Source: Pseudofrankia coriaricola
GTDB lineage: Bacteria; Actinomycetota; Actinomycetes; Frankiales; Frankiaceae
Length of the DNA stretch: 64,000 bases
Direction of reading: 5' to 3'
Assembly: GCF_001854805.1 (NCBI RefSeq)
Contig: NZ_MBLO01000259.1
Span: 124,001 to 188,000, forward strand
The translations under genes and the position numbers were made by a program. Positions 18,825 to 28,470 of the stretch are shown here, one piece after another; position 1 is the stretch's first letter; every line of letters starts with the position of its first letter. The notes beneath the pieces were generated by a model. That model saw only the letters and a program-made list of their open reading frames with translations, was not told the DNA's origin and ran no database searches.

Positions 18825-18971
18825 GTCCGCTCACCCCCTGAGTGCGCCTGATCTCTCTGCGTGTACATGCCCAGTTGAGATCGGACGACGCCCGCGACGG
18901 CCGACTGGCCGGCGCCCGGCCAGCCGGGACCACGTGACCATGGCGGGCTCCCCACGCGGCCCGAGGCCGGT

Positions 18972-20606
18972 TCAGGCGACGGGGATGTCGCGGCGACGCA
19001 GGCCGGCCAGGCCGGCGGCGCCGAGGGCCACGGCCAGGACGCACAGGACGGCCAGCGGCACAGCGGTGACGGAGCCACCGGGAGGGCGGGTCGCGTGGGT
19101 GAAGGGAGAGACGTCGAGGAGCCAGTGACTGAGATTCAGGCCGGAGCCGACGAGGCCGATGAGCAGGCAGGCGGCAAGTGCCGCCCAGCTGACCGGCCAC
19201 AGGCGCGGGACCAGGCCGAACAGGGCGAGCGCGAGCGCGGCCAGCACCGCGACGGCGGGCAGTTGCACCCCCGCCGAGCTGACCCCCCTGGCCGTCTCGT
19301 GGCCAATGTCGCCGGAGCTGGCCCCGTACACGAGTCCCGTGACGGCCCCGGCGACCAGCATCGCGAGGGCCGGGCCGAGAACCGCGAAGACAAGATGGCT
19401 CGTGGCCCAGCGCAGCCGGCCGACGGCCGTGGTCAGGACAGGCTCCGCGCGGCCGCTCGCCTCCTCGGCGCGCAGGCGCAGCACCGCCTGGATGGCGTAG
19501 CCGGCGGCGATCATCCCGAGGAGGGACATGATCGAGGCCAGGTAGGAGCTGACGAGCTCAGCCCGGCCGCCGAGGCGGGTGAACACGTCCCGCAGGCCCG
19601 GGTTGTCGCCGACCAGGTCCGTCACGCCGCTCGCGACGCCACCGAAGACGACACCGAGCAGCGCGAACCCGGCGACCCAGCCGGCGAGCAGCCCCCGATG
19701 CAGCCGCCAGGCCAGCGCCAGGGGCGAGCCGAACGCCGGCCGCGCCGTCGCCGGGCCGAGCCGGTCGGGCAGCAGGCCCGCGCCGAGGTCGCGCCGCGCC
19801 GACAGCGCCGTTGCCACCGCGACGAGACCGGCGACGATGCCCGCGATGACCGCGAACACCCACCAGTGCCGCGCGCCGGACGGCCCGGCGAACGGGTGGA
19901 CGCGTTGGAGCAGCCCGATCGGCGAGACCCACGACAGCCATTCCAGCGCGCCCCCGGCACCGCCGGGGGTGGCGGAGCCGCCGCGATCACCGAGGATCCG
20001 GGCGGCGTAGGAGGCCGCGAGCACGGCGACGCCGATCCCGCGCGCGGCGCCGGCGCTGGTCGTCAGCTGCGCGGCCACCGCCCCGACGCCCGCGAAGATC
20101 CAGCCGGCGGCCGCCCATTCCAGGCCCACGGCGACCGACCCGGCCACGGGCAGGCCGCGCAGGCTCAGCGCGACCGCGGTCAACAGGGCGGTACCCAGGT
20201 TCGCCGCGAACACGACCGCGAGCGCCGCGGCCAGGCCCGCCTGCCGGCCGACGACCGTCGAACCGACCAGCTCGCGCCGGCCGGCCTCCTCCTCGGTCCT
20301 GGTGTGCCGGATGACGGCGAGCAGGCTGATCAGGCCGATGACGACCGGGATGAAGCCGCCGCGCCAGGTGACCAACTCGCCAAGGCTGGAGCCCGAAAGC
20401 CTGCCGTAGAGCGCCGTGAACGCGCCGTTGTGCGCGCTGGTCGCGGCGAAGCGCGCCCGGTCCGCGGGCGTCGGGTACAGGTCGGCGAACGTCACGGCGA
20501 AGCTGACCGGGAGGATCCCGACGACGTAGACCCAGATCGGCAGCAGCACCCGGTCACGCCGCAGCACCAGCCGCGCCAGGGCGCCGGTCCCCCGCAGGCT
20601 GGTCAT
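18972..20606 (-). CDS. ABC-2-type exporter permease
   Basis: A 544-residue protein with about 12 membrane segments arranged as two similar halves, matching the double-length permeases often annotated as exporters of polyketide antibiotics. It begins [15 protein letters not shown], and the phrases [22 protein letters not shown] and [21 protein letters not shown] mark the cytosolic loops of each half. Its ATG overlaps the ATPase stop. With the ATPase and TetR genes it forms a drug-efflux-like unit; the exported molecule is unknown. Confidence 0.9.
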   Translation of the reverse strand: MTSLRGTGALARLVLRRDRVLLPIWVYVVGILPVSFAVTFADLYPTPADRARFAATSAHNGAFTALYGRLSGSSLGELVTWRGGFIPVVIGLISLLAVIRHTRTEEEAGRRELVGSTVVGRQAGLAAALAVVFAANLGTALLTAVALSLRGLPVAGSVAVGLEWAAAGWIFAGVGAVAAQLTTSAGAARGIGVAVLAASYAARILGDRGGSATPGGAGGALEWLSWVSPIGLLQRVHPFAGPSGARHWWVFAVIAGIVAGLVAVATALSARRDLGAGLLPDRLGPATARPAFGSPLALAWRLHRGLLAGWVAGFALLGVVFGGVASGVTDLVGDNPGLRDVFTRLGGRAELVSSYLASIMSLLGMIAAGYAIQAVLRLRAEEASGRAEPVLTTAVGRLRWATSHLVFAVLGPALAMLVAGAVTGLVYGASSGDIGHETARGVSSAGVQLPAVAVLAALALALFGLVPRLWPVSWAALAACLLIGLVGSGLNLSHWLLDVSPFTHATRPPGGSVTAVPLAVLCVLAVALGAAGLAGLRRRDIPVA

Positions 20607-21643
20607 CGCCGCGCCTCCGCCCGCCCGTCGCCGGTGGGGGCCGCCTCGGCGTCCGCGCCGACGCCGCCGTCGGCGTGGCCCGCGCCGACGGCGGCGGCGG
20701 CGGGCACGCCACCGGATGCGGCCGTGCCTTCCCGGCCGCCGGTCCGGTCGTAGTGGCGCAGGAACAGCTCCTCAAGCGTGGGTGGCTTGCTCACCAGGCC
20801 GCGGACCCCGGCCGAGGCCAGCCGCGACAGAGCGGGGTTGAGCGCGTCGGCGTCCGCCTCGAAGCTGACCCGGTAGCCGTCGGTCACCAGATCGTGGACG
20901 CCGGGCAGGCTGGCGAGACCGGCGGCGGTCGCCGCCGTGTCGGCCGTGGCCGCGAGGTCCGCCGCCACGACGGTCCGGGTGAGGTGGCGCATGTCGGCGA
21001 GGGTGCCGGCCTCGACCGTCCGCCCGTCGCGGATGATCGTGAGCCTTTCGCACAGCGCCTCGACCTCGTCGAGGAGGTGGCTGGACAGCAGCACCGTGCG
21101 CCCGCCCCGGCGCCGCTCCTCCTGGATGTACTGGCGGAACTGGTCCTCCATCAGCGGGTCGAGGCCGCTCGTCGGCTCGTCGAGCAGCAGCAGCTCGACG
21201 TTGGACGCGAACGCGGCGACAAGCGCGACCTTCTGCCGGTTGCCCTTCGAGTAGGACCGGCCCTTCTTGCGCGGGTCCAGGTCGAACCGCTCCAGCAGCT
21301 CGGCCCGCCGGCGCCCGTCCAGGCCGCCGCGCAGCCGGCCGAGCAGGTCGATCGCCTCACCACCGGACAGGTTCGGCCACAGCGTCACGTCGCCGGGTAC
21401 GTACGCGAGCCGGCGGTGCAGCTCGGTCACGTCCCGCCAGGCGTCCTCGCCCAGCACGGTCGCCTTCCCCGCGTCGGCCCGCATCAGCCCGAGCAGGATG
21501 CGCAGCGTCGTGCTCTTGCCTGCGCCGTTGGGCCCCAGGAAGCCGTGCACCTCCCCGGTGTGCACGGCCAGGTCCAGCCTGTCGAGGGCGCGGGTGGCCC
21601 CGAACGTCTTGACCAGCCCTTCCGCGCGGATTGCCTCGCTCAT
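20603..21643 (-). CDS. ABC exporter ATP-binding protein
   Basis: A 346-residue ABC ATPase. Walker A is GPNGAGKST (about residues 38-46), and Walker B is [14 protein letters not shown]. The usual signature LSGG appears here as [13 protein letters not shown], the variant seen in DrrA-type drug-export ATPases. The C-terminal 130 residues are a DrrA-like regulatory domain followed by a low-complexity Ala/Gly tail. It overlaps both the TetR gene (upstream) and the permease (downstream) by 4 nt, so all three are translated together. Confidence 0.92.
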   Translation of the reverse strand: MSEAIRAEGLVKTFGATRALDRLDLAVHTGEVHGFLGPNGAGKSTTLRILLGLMRADAGKATVLGEDAWRDVTELHRRLAYVPGDVTLWPNLSGGEAIDLLGRLRGGLDGRRRAELLERFDLDPRKKGRSYSKGNRQKVALVAAFASNVELLLLDEPTSGLDPLMEDQFRQYIQEERRRGGRTVLLSSHLLDEVEALCERLTIIRDGRTVEAGTLADMRHLTRTVVAADLAATADTAATAAGLASLPGVHDLVTDGYRVSFEADADALNPALSRLASAGVRGLVSKPPTLEELFLRHYDRTGGREGTAASGGVPAAAAVGAGHADGGVGADAEAAPTGDGRAEARR

Positions 21644-22341
21644 GGTCGGGGGCCCTTCGTCACTGTGCCCGCCGCCGCCGGCGCCGAGGGCGCGGACGAG
21701 AACGGCGCGCGAGCCTGTAGCTGGTCATATGCGGCCCGTGCCTGGGCGGCCTGGTCGTCGGTGAGCAGCGGGTGCGTGTAGATGTCGAGGATCGCCCTGC
21801 CGAGCCGGATATGCCCGCTCGCGTCGAGGACGTCGGCACCGAGCGCGCGCGAGACCTGGTCATGCAGCATGAGCAGCCCGGTCTGCATGGCGACCAGCGC
21901 TGCGGCGAACGCCCGCGGGTCGTCCGGCCTGGTCGGAAGCCGCCCGTCCTGGGCCCACTGCTCGGCGAGGTCGACCATGCGGTCGAACAGCGCGGCGGCC
22001 GACGGCGAGCCGTCGACCAGCGACCGCGCCAGGTAGCGCTGCATCAGCAGTATCGACGGGTAGACGGCCGCCATGAACGTGGAGTCGGCCAGTCCCCCCG
22101 CGAGGATGGCCTCCTCCTTGATGGCCATCGCGTGGTCGAGCGCGTGCACGTCACACGCGTCGCGCAGCGCCTCCTTCGACCCGAAATGGTGGCGCACCAG
22201 GCCCGACGACACGCCGGCCGCCGAGGCGACCCCCCGGATCGTCGTCGCCTCGAAGCCCTGCTCGGCGAACAGCCGCAGCGCCGCGTCCCGGATCCGCGCC
22301 TTGGCGGTCAGGTCCTCGTTCGCTCGCTCCATCCTCGTCAC
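21640..22341 (-). CDS. TetR-family repressor of the ABC exporter
   Basis: A 233-residue regulator. The N-terminal helix-turn-helix reads [32 protein letters not shown] in sequence order, followed by [13 protein letters not shown] (about residues 14-60). The remaining helical domain binds an unknown inducer. Translation may start at the GTG (22341), preceded by a GAGGAGAGGAG stretch, or the ATG at 22332. A strong concentric dyad lies 22 bp upstream of the start, the natural place for self-repression. It is the first gene of the exporter operon. Confidence 0.9.
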   Translation of the reverse strand: MTRMERANEDLTAKARIRDAALRLFAEQGFEATTIRGVASAAGVSSGLVRHHFGSKEALRDACDVHALDHAMAIKEEAILAGGLADSTFMAAVYPSILLMQRYLARSLVDGSPSAAALFDRMVDLAEQWAQDGRLPTRPDDPRAFAAALVAMQTGLLMLHDQVSRALGADVLDASGHIRLGRAILDIYTHPLLTDDQAAQARAAYDQLQARAPFSSAPSAPAAAGTVTKGPRP

Positions 22342-22362
22342 CTTCTCCTCTCCTCAACCTCC

Positions 22363-22400
22363 ACTATACGGAGAGGCAGTCGACTACACATCCGTATAGT
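22363..22400. promoter_or_regulatory. Probable TetR operator: concentric palindromes
   Basis: ACTATACGGA at 22363-22372 and its exact complement TCCGTATAGT at 22391-22400 share their centre (22381/22382) with the perfect inner palindrome AGTCGACT (22378-22385). The 38-bp dyad is the most AT-rich stretch in the region and sits just upstream of the TetR-exporter operon. Confidence 0.75.
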
Positions 22401-22548
22401 CAAATCCAAGATCGGACGGCACATGCCTCAGTTCAACCAGGTTTGGAGGAAACGTGACCATCCAGCCACGGGGCACGTAGGCGCAGCACCCAAGCAACCA
22501 GCTCCGCGCCCCTGATCCAGACCAGCCCCGCCGCATCCCCTCAAACCC

Positions 22549-22625
22549 CGGGACCACGCTGGGAGCAGGGTCCCTGCCGGATCGGCGGAGCCGATCTGGC
22601 AGGTCGTGATCTGGGAGGTCCGGGT
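22549..22625. repeat. Dispersed palindromic repeat, copy 1
   Basis: Contains the family core GGTCCCTGCCGGATC and a perfect hairpin GATCGGC-gga-GCCGATC (22580-22596), ending in ATCTGGGAGGTC. It is preceded by CCACGCTGGGAGCAGGGTCC, the complement of the right part of copy 2. It lies between the divergent TetR and hydrolase genes. Confidence 0.8.
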
Positions 22626-22683
22626 CGCGCCAGCGACCTTCGAGCCGATCGCCACAGTTCGGGCGGATACGCGGGGATCGCGT

Positions 22684-22689
22684 TAGCGT
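22684..22689 (+). promoter_or_regulatory. -10 box of a probable leaderless promoter
   Basis: TAGCGT lies 6 nt before the GTG at 22696, the spacing typical of leaderless actinobacterial messages (TANNNT then start codon). No convincing -35 box is visible. Confidence 0.45.
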
Positions 22690-22695
22690 GCCGGA

Positions 22696-23364
22696 GTGGC
22701 TGATTCAGCGCCGATCGTCCTGATACATGGCTTTGCGTCTTCGAGCGAGCACGGCTGGCGTCCGGCTGGCTGGATCGACCTGCTGCGGGAGACGGGGCGG
22801 GAGGTCATCGCCGTCGACCTGCCCGGGCATGGCACGGCCCCTCACTCGACCGACCCGGCGGACTACGCCGACGTCGCCGCGACTGTCGCCGGCGTGTTCG
22901 CCGACCGCGGCCCGGTCGACGCCGTCGGCTTCTCCGCCGGCGCCCGCCTGCTGCTCGAGTGCGCCACGCGCGGGCTCGCCTCGTTCGAGCGGCTGGTGCT
23001 GATGGGTATCGGCCCGGCGATTCTCGAGATCCGCGAGGCCGTCCCGTTCGCGATCGACAACGCCGACCCGGCCGACGTCCGGGCCCGGCTCTTCCGCGGC
23101 CTCGCCCGCAGCGCGGGCAACGACCTCGACGCCCTGGCCGCGTTCGCCCGCCGCCCCGTGGAGCCGATCACGGCCGTGGAGCTGGCCGCCGTCACCTGTG
23201 AGGTGCTCGTCGTCACCGGCGAGCGCGACAGCGTCGGCTCGCCCGAGGCCCTGGCCGCCCTGCTGCCCAACGCCACCGGCGTGACCATCGACGGCGCCGA
23301 CCACTTCTCCCTGCAGTCCAACATGCGTGCCATGGACACCGTCCTGAGCTTCCTCGGCGTCTGA
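22696..23364 (+). CDS. Alpha/beta-hydrolase
   Basis: A 222-residue hydrolase fold protein. The oxyanion region is VLIHGFASSSEHGW (about residues 8-21), the nucleophile elbow is VGFSAGARL (Ser about 99), the acid follows VVTGERDSVGSP (Asp about 177) and the histidine is in IDGADHFSL (about 206). The complete triad indicates an active esterase or related hydrolase; the substrate is unknown. The GTG start has only a poorly spaced GGAG but lies 6 nt from a TANNNT box, fitting leaderless expression. It stands alone between two copies of the dispersed repeat. Confidence 0.88.
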   Translation: MADSAPIVLIHGFASSSEHGWRPAGWIDLLRETGREVIAVDLPGHGTAPHSTDPADYADVAATVAGVFADRGPVDAVGFSAGARLLLECATRGLASFERLVLMGIGPAILEIREAVPFAIDNADPADVRARLFRGLARSAGNDLDALAAFARRPVEPITAVELAAVTCEVLVVTGERDSVGSPEALAALLPNATGVTIDGADHFSLQSNMRAMDTVLSFLGV

Positions 23365-23404
23365 GGCGCTCCCGTTGCCGGACGTTCCGCGCCCGCAACC
23401 GGGC

Positions 23405-23735
23405 AGCGCCCGGGGTTCCTGCCGGATTGGCGGAGCTTGCGGAGCCAATCTGGGAGGTCCGCGGACGCTGAGCCTGACCTCCCAGATCGCTTACCTCCCA
23501 GCAGACCTCCCAGATCGCTCCGCGATCCGGCAGGGACCCCGGCTTCGCGATCCGGCAGGAACCCTGTCGCCGATCCGGCAGGGACCCTGCTCCCAGCGTG
23601 GTTCCGGGCCCTGGCATATGGCGGTGGTCCGGCCGGATCCGGGCTCACGACGTGGCTCGGTTGGCGCTGCGCTGATGCGCGGTCACCAGCTGTAGATGAG
23701 TTACGCGCGTTGCTCACCAGCATGATGTTGCATTT
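23405..23735. repeat. Dispersed palindromic repeat, copy 2 (longest)
   Basis: Fills most of the 516-bp gap between the hydrolase and kinase genes. It has four cores of the GATCCGGCAGGGACC type (one in reverse with a G-to-A change), the phrase CTCCCAGATCGCT twice, then GTGGTTCCGGGC, GCATATGGCGGTGG, GACGTGGCT and GCGCTGATGCG. The same order recurs in copy 3. Confidence 0.85.
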
Positions 23736-23880
23736 GCCGGGTGGCCGCACGTCGAAAGTGTGATGGCCCAGGCGGAGGGGGTGCGAAGGACACCCAGGCC
23801 GTCACGGAAGATATTGGGCGTCGCCGCGACTGCGACGGCTGACGAATGACGGATCGCGGAGGCGAGGAGGACGACGCCGC

Positions 23881-25539
23881 GTGAGACCGCTCCGTGCGGA
23901 CGACCCCCGCGCCGTCGGCGGCTACCAGCTGCTCGGCGTCCTCGGCGGCGGGGGCATGGGCCGCGTCTACCTGGCCCGCGGCCACGGCGGCCGGACCGTG
24001 GCGGTCAAGGTGATCCGCCCCGAGTACGCCGACGACCCATCGTTTCGCGCCCGGTTCCGGCGGGAGGTCGACGCGGCGCGGCGGGTCGGTGGCCCATGGA
24101 CCGCCCCGCTGCTCGATGCCGACCCGGACGCCGAGCATCCCTACCTCGTCACCGCCTACATCCCCGGGCCGTCGCTGATGCAGGCGGTGGCCGAGCACGG
24201 CCCGCTGCCGGCGCCGACCGTGCGCACGCTCGGCGCCGGCCTCGCCGAGGCGCTGGTCGCCATCCACGGCGCCGGTCTGGTCCACCGCGATCTCAAGCCG
24301 TCGAACGTGCTGCTCAGCCTGGACGGGCCGCGGGTCATCGACTTCGGGATCTCCCGGGCGATCGACGCCTCGGTGCTCACCCGGACCGGCTCGCCGATCG
24401 GCTCGCCCGCGTTCATGTCGCCCGAGCAGGTGGGCGGGGCGGAGGCCGGCCCCGCGAGCGACGTGTTCTCCCTGGGTTCCGTGCTGGCGTTCGCCGCGAC
24501 CGGCACTGGCCCGTTTGACGGCTCCATCGTCGCCGCTGTGCTGCACAGCGTGGTCACCCGGGAGCCGAACCTCGCCGCCATGCCCCCCGATCTGCGTGAC
24601 CTCGCGCGCGCCTGCCTGAACAAGGACCCGGCCGCGCGGCCCACCCCACCCGCCGTACTCGCCGCGATCGCCTCAGGCCGCGACGCGGCCTCGCTCGTCG
24701 CGGCGGGTTGGCTGCCGGCCGATCTCATCACCGGCATCAGCCGGCAGGCCATCGCCCTTCTCGACCTGGACACACCCGCCGGGCCACTCACCGGCCAGTC
24801 GGGTCCTCAGGGCAGCTACCCGTCGTGGGGGTCCGCGACGGCCGCGACGTCGACGCCCCGACCCGAGGCCGTGTCGATCCCGCCCGTTCCGCCGACACCG
24901 CCCGCCGCCGGCAACCCACGCCGCGGCCAACTCGTCGTGGCCGCGGCCGCGGGCTTCCTGAGCCTCGCGATCGCCGCCCTGCTGATCGTCCTGCTGGTGC
25001 TGCCCAGCTCTGGCAGCGACGACGGATCGCGGGGTTTGGAGACGACCAGTGCCAGCGGTTCTCCGGCCGTCACCAGCCGGCCGGCCACCTCGGACGCCGC
25101 CGGCGAATCCACCCGACCTGACGAGACCGACGCCCCTAAGCAGGGTGTCCTGCCCGCGGGCTACGTGGGGACATGGGAAGGACGAGTGACCTCCCAGGAG
25201 GGCCTCGTCTCCAACGTGGTGATCACGTTGCGGGCGGGCGAGAGCGGACAGACCCTCGGCCACGCGGAATCCACTCTGATCCAGTTCCTCAGCGTGGACG
25301 TGGGCTCGCTTCGATGCACGGGAGACTTGCGGTTCGCCGGAATCGGCGGCCCCTACGGCGACGAGGTGATCGTCGTGGACATCCCCGACTCTGGTGAGAA
25401 CCCGATCGTTTTAGGTATGCACATGTGTACCCAGGGTGACACTGTTCGCCTGCGGCTGGAGCCTGATGGCGGGCTGACCTACACCTCCGGCTCCGCCGCC
25501 GCCGGCCAGCCGACCGGCGTCCTGCTCCGCAGGCCGTAG
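23881..25539 (+). CDS. Receptor-type serine/threonine protein kinase
   Basis: A 552-residue PknB-like kinase. It has a glycine loop VLGGGGMGRVY (20-30), ATP lysine Lys43 in VAVKVI, catalytic loop LVHRDLKPSN with Asp137, DFG at 154-156 and SPEQV in the activation segment. A Pro-rich linker leads to one membrane helix (about 351-375). The extracellular part (about 376-552) is a Ser/Thr-rich stalk plus a compact beta-rich domain with two cysteines (RCTGDL and MHMCTQ), perhaps a disulfide-stabilised sensor. The GTG start has GAGGAGG about 9 nt upstream. Signal and targets are unknown; no cognate phosphatase is adjacent. Confidence 0.92.
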   Translation: MRPLRADDPRAVGGYQLLGVLGGGGMGRVYLARGHGGRTVAVKVIRPEYADDPSFRARFRREVDAARRVGGPWTAPLLDADPDAEHPYLVTAYIPGPSLMQAVAEHGPLPAPTVRTLGAGLAEALVAIHGAGLVHRDLKPSNVLLSLDGPRVIDFGISRAIDASVLTRTGSPIGSPAFMSPEQVGGAEAGPASDVFSLGSVLAFAATGTGPFDGSIVAAVLHSVVTREPNLAAMPPDLRDLARACLNKDPAARPTPPAVLAAIASGRDAASLVAAGWLPADLITGISRQAIALLDLDTPAGPLTGQSGPQGSYPSWGSATAATSTPRPEAVSIPPVPPTPPAAGNPRRGQLVVAAAAGFLSLAIAALLIVLLVLPSSGSDDGSRGLETTSASGSPAVTSRPATSDAAGESTRPDETDAPKQGVLPAGYVGTWEGRVTSQEGLVSNVVITLRAGESGQTLGHAESTLIQFLSVDVGSLRCTGDLRFAGIGGPYGDEVIVVDIPDSGENPIVLGMHMCTQGDTVRLRLEPDGGLTYTSGSAAAGQPTGVLLRRP

Positions 25540-25673
25540 TCGCCTCGGCGCGGCGATCTCGGCCCGCGCCCACGGGTACCCGGCCATCGTGACGAACCGG
25601 CCGTCGTCACGGAAATGATGTTTCGACGCCGTCGTCGCCACAGTCCGATGGCCCGGCCACTGGCCGGGTTCGC

Positions 25674-26465
25674 TCAGCGGTCGCGAAGGCGGTAACGGCT
25701 CCAGGGCAGAGGGTCGCTGGGACCGCGCCTCGGCCCAGGCACGGCCGGCGGCTCCGCCGAGGCCGCGGCGGGCCGGGCCGGGGCGGCCGCCGGCTCGGCG
25801 CCGGTGGCGCGGACGCCGCCGGCGGATGCCTCGCTGAGGCCAGAAGCTCCGGCCGCGGTGCCGCCGGCGGCGGAAGGACGGCCGGTCTGGTAGCCGAGGG
25901 CGATCTCCGCGCGGGCCAGCCAGTCCAGGTCGAGAGCGGGGGTGACCCGCGCGAGCAGGGTGTCGAGGCGCTCGACGAGCGCGTCCGCCTCGGGGCCGCG
26001 GCGCTGGCGGCGGGCGGCCAGCGCCCAGCGGCTGGCCGCGTCCTCCAGATCGCTCAGCGGACTGGTGTCGTGCAGGCCGCGCCGGACGATGCCGGCGAGC
26101 TCGCCGGAGAGCCGGCTGGAGCCGGACCGCTCGGCCAGGGCGACCAGGTCGGAGGCGACGGCCAGCGCCCGCCCCCACGCGAACAGGCCTGCATGCCGGC
26201 GGGGAAGCGCGGCCAGCTGGCTGACCCAGCTGGTCGTCACGCCGAGCGCGCGGGCCAGTTCGCCGAGGCCTCGGCGGGAGCCGTCCTCCGGGAGCAGCTG
26301 GTGGACCGTCATCGCCTGCAGTCCCGCCCGGTTGTCGGCCAGCTCGCGCAGCGCCCGCCAACGGACCACCGGCGGCGCCGCGGCCCACAGCCGCGTCATC
26401 GCGGTCAGCAGCTCGTCCACCTGCTGATCGACCTGATCATCATGTCGGCTCATCCGCGGCAGCAC
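25674..26465 (-). CDS. Helix-turn-helix protein of unknown function
   Basis: A 263-residue protein I do not recognise. Residues 65-95 (LGELARALGVTTSWVSQLAAL) look like a helix-turn-helix, the remainder to about 195 is helical and Arg/Ala/Leu-rich, and the last 65 residues are low-complexity Ala/Pro. The start may be the GTG at 26465 (AGGTGAGGG upstream) or the ATG at 26453. An imperfect 12-bp dyad lies 13 bp upstream of the first start. It ends up immediately outside the left end of the Tn7-like remnant. A regulator is the best guess. Confidence 0.6.
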   Translation of the reverse strand: MLPRMSRHDDQVDQQVDELLTAMTRLWAAAPPVVRWRALRELADNRAGLQAMTVHQLLPEDGSRRGLGELARALGVTTSWVSQLAALPRRHAGLFAWGRALAVASDLVALAERSGSSRLSGELAGIVRRGLHDTSPLSDLEDAASRWALAARRQRRGPEADALVERLDTLLARVTPALDLDWLARAEIALGYQTGRPSAAGGTAAGASGLSEASAGGVRATGAEPAAAPARPAAASAEPPAVPGPRRGPSDPLPWSRYRLRDR

Positions 26466-26477
26466 CCCTCACCTCGT

Positions 26478-26511
26478 TTATCGCCACTTAACACTCGTCA
26501 AGTGACAATAA
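26478..26511. promoter_or_regulatory. Imperfect dyad upstream of the HTH gene
   Basis: TTATCGCCACTT (26478-26489) and AAGTGACAATAA (26500-26511) are complementary at 10 of 12 positions around a 10-nt spacer. AT-rich and placed as an operator or promoter element for the leftward HTH gene. The phrase TTTATCGCCACTTAAC (26477-26492) has a close relative at 62370. Confidence 0.5.
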
Positions 26512-26552
26512 ACGCTAACACACTGCAACTTGATCACTACTCGCCTGCGCCT

Positions 26553-26576
26553 TGTAGGTTCCCCCGTTGATCTTCC
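26553..26576 (+). repeat. Left terminal inverted repeat of the Tn7-like element (end A)
   Basis: A 24-bp sequence beginning TGTAGGTTCCCCCGTTGATC, exactly complementary to 35397-35420. The TGT start is normal for Tn7-like ends. It is preceded by CCTGCGCCT (26544-26552), which also follows the other end. Confidence 0.8.
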
Positions 26577-26589
26577 ACTTCCCAGATCG

Positions 26590-26617
26590 CTTTTCCACTC
26601 GCCGGCAATTGGAAGTG
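26590..26617. other. Hairpin inside transposon end A
   Basis: CTTTTCCA and TGGAAGTG enclose the 12-nt loop CTCGCCGGCAAT. The five inner pairs are Watson-Crick and the sixth is G-T. The loop and the preceding TTCCCAG are shared with the end-like sequence at 32123-32190, but the stem bases differ. Confidence 0.6.
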
Positions 26618-26764
26618 ATCTAGGTAGGCGTCCGGGTCCTAGCGCGGACCGCCTGGTCCGAGGGCCGCGACGGGTCAGAGGGCACACGAGATCACAGTTG
26701 CACCCTAGATGGGCACTTTCTGTCGCTTTACGGTTGCCGTGAGGAGCGTGGGGGGTGTTGCGGG

Positions 26765-27499
26765 ATGGCGCGGTCGGCGGCTGCGTTGGGGTCCGCCCGA
26801 CTCAGGGTTCGCAGAGCTGACGGCGTTGTCGAGGTGGAGCTCGACCGGCCTGTGCACGTCGAGTTCGACGGGGTGCTGCCATGGCGGACATTCCGTTGGC
26901 ACCGGGGCCAGGCGCACTACTCGGGCTTGTACTGGTCGGCGGTGACCTGCGGTCACGTGGGCTACGAGTCGCGGCTGGAGCTGGCCTGGCTGCTGTTGGC
27001 AGATCGGGATCGCTTGCTACGGCAGGTAGCGTCGCAGCCGTTTCAGATGGTCGCGCGGGTCGACGGCGAGGTGCGCCGTCATGTGCCGGACTTCGTGGCG
27101 GTGCGCGCTGATGGGCTGGTGACGGTGGTGGACGTCAAGCCGCGGCGGCGCCTGGCGGACGAGAAGGTGGCATTCACCTTCGGGTGGGCTGGTCGGGTCA
27201 CGGCGGCACAAGGTTGGTCGTTCGAGGTGTTCAGCGAGCCCGACCCGGTGGTGCTGGCGAACGTCCGGTTCCTGGCGGGCTACCGGCGGAGCACGCAGTT
27301 CGACCAGGGGTTGCTGGACGCGGTGGTCACCGCAGTCGGCTCGCCCGTGTCGTTCGCCGAGGCGGTGCGGTCGGCGGGCGCGGTGGTGGGGAGCGGTCCC
27401 GCTGGTCGTGCCTATGTGCTCGCTGCGCTGTGGTCGGGGCGCCTCTGCGCGGATCTTCGGTTGCCGTTGGCGTCCGCGACGGTGGTGACGGCGGCGTGA
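26765..27499 (+). CDS. tnsA: TnsA-like transposon endonuclease
   Basis: A 244-residue protein with a restriction-endonuclease-like core. GYESRLELAWLL supplies Glu68, HVPDFVAV supplies Asp109, and VVDVKPRR supplies Asp123 and Lys125, matching the E...D...(D/Q)xK active site of TnsA. TnsA cuts the 5' ends of the transposon so that it leaves by cut-and-paste with TnsB. N-terminally a beta-rich segment of about 55 residues precedes the catalytic core, as in actinobacterial relatives. Unlike its neighbours this gene looks intact. The ATG is 188 bp inside the left end, and the stop overlaps the tnsB start (GTGA). Confidence 0.85.
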   Translation: MARSAAALGSARLRVRRADGVVEVELDRPVHVEFDGVLPWRTFRWHRGQAHYSGLYWSAVTCGHVGYESRLELAWLLLADRDRLLRQVASQPFQMVARVDGEVRRHVPDFVAVRADGLVTVVDVKPRRRLADEKVAFTFGWAGRVTAAQGWSFEVFSEPDPVVLANVRFLAGYRRSTQFDQGLLDAVVTAVGSPVSFAEAVRSAGAVVGSGPAGRAYVLAALWSGRLCADLRLPLASATVVTAA

Positions 27500-28470
27500 G
27501 TTCGGCGCGGGCGAGTGTCGGGCTTGGCAGCAAGGTTGTCCGGGACGGCGAGCTGTGTGAGGTCATCGAGCTGCAGGGCGACGCGGTCGTTGTCGAGGAC
27601 CGCAAGGGCCAGGTCTCGCGGCTTCGGCTTGCCGACCTGCTGCGGCCGGGCGGCCCGGCTGTCCCGCGCCTGGTGGGAGCGGCGGCGCCTGGCAGCGAGG
27701 AGCCGCCCCAGGTGTTGTTGGACCGGGTGGGCGAGGAGGCGGCCGCGCGGGCACGAGAACGGGCTAATCATGTCCGTGAGGTGCTCACGGGCTACCGGTC
27801 GGGATCCGCGGAGCTCGCGGCGCCTGGAGAGCCGCGCGGCGCGTTCGCGCCGAGCGTCCCGCTGATGAGGCGGTACGAGGCCAAGGCCGAGGAGCTTGGG
27901 GTGACGGCCCGGACGGTTCGCGGCTGGGTGATCGCTTACCGGGCGGGCGGGGAGGCGGGGCTGGTCGATGCCGCGGCTGGGCGCCGCCGTCCGGTGCTGG
28001 AACAGGTCGACACCCGGTGGGTGGACGCCTGTCGGGCCGTGCTCGATGACCAGGTCGACGACTCGAACGTGACGAAGTCGCTGACGTTGCGGCGGGTGGC
28101 GGCGCGGCTGGAACGGGAGTTCGGCGCCGGGGTCGTCCCGGCGCCCCGGGGCGGCGCGGCCTACCGGGCGCTCAACGAGATCGCCCGGGGTCGGGGAAGC
28201 TTCGGGGCGAGCGCGAAGGCACGCCGTTCGATCGCGAACCGGCCGGCGGTCTCCTACGGCCGGCTGCGGGCGTCCCGGCCGGGTGAGTACGTGCTCCTCG
28301 ACACCACCCGCCTCGACGTGTTCGCGATGGAGCCGGTGACGCTGCGCTGGGTCCAGGTGGAGCTGACGATCGCAATGGATCTCTATACTCGCTGCGTCAC
28401 GGGGATGCGGTGCAGCCCGGTGTCGACGAAGAGCGTGGATGTCGCGTCGGTGCTGTTCGAGATGATCCAA
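27496..28470 (+). pseudogene. tnsB: Truncated TnsB-like DDE transposase
   Basis: About 325 residues of an actinobacterial TnsB. A small beta domain (1-75) comes first, then winged helices with TARTVRGWVIAYRAGGEAGLVD (about 130-150), then the start of the catalytic core: YVLLDTTRLDVFAM with the first catalytic Asp and AMDLYTRCVTGM. The sequence breaks off after SVLFEMIQP (about 28468), where tnsC-like sequence begins in another frame. The second Asp and the Glu of the DDE triad are therefore missing. The GTG start overlaps the tnsA stop. A deletion joining tnsB to tnsC is the simplest explanation. Confidence 0.85.

Noticed and set aside
19095-20753. Long plus-strand open frame opposite the ABC permease
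   Set aside because: A low-complexity Arg/Gly/Gln product and strict antisense to the permease explain it.
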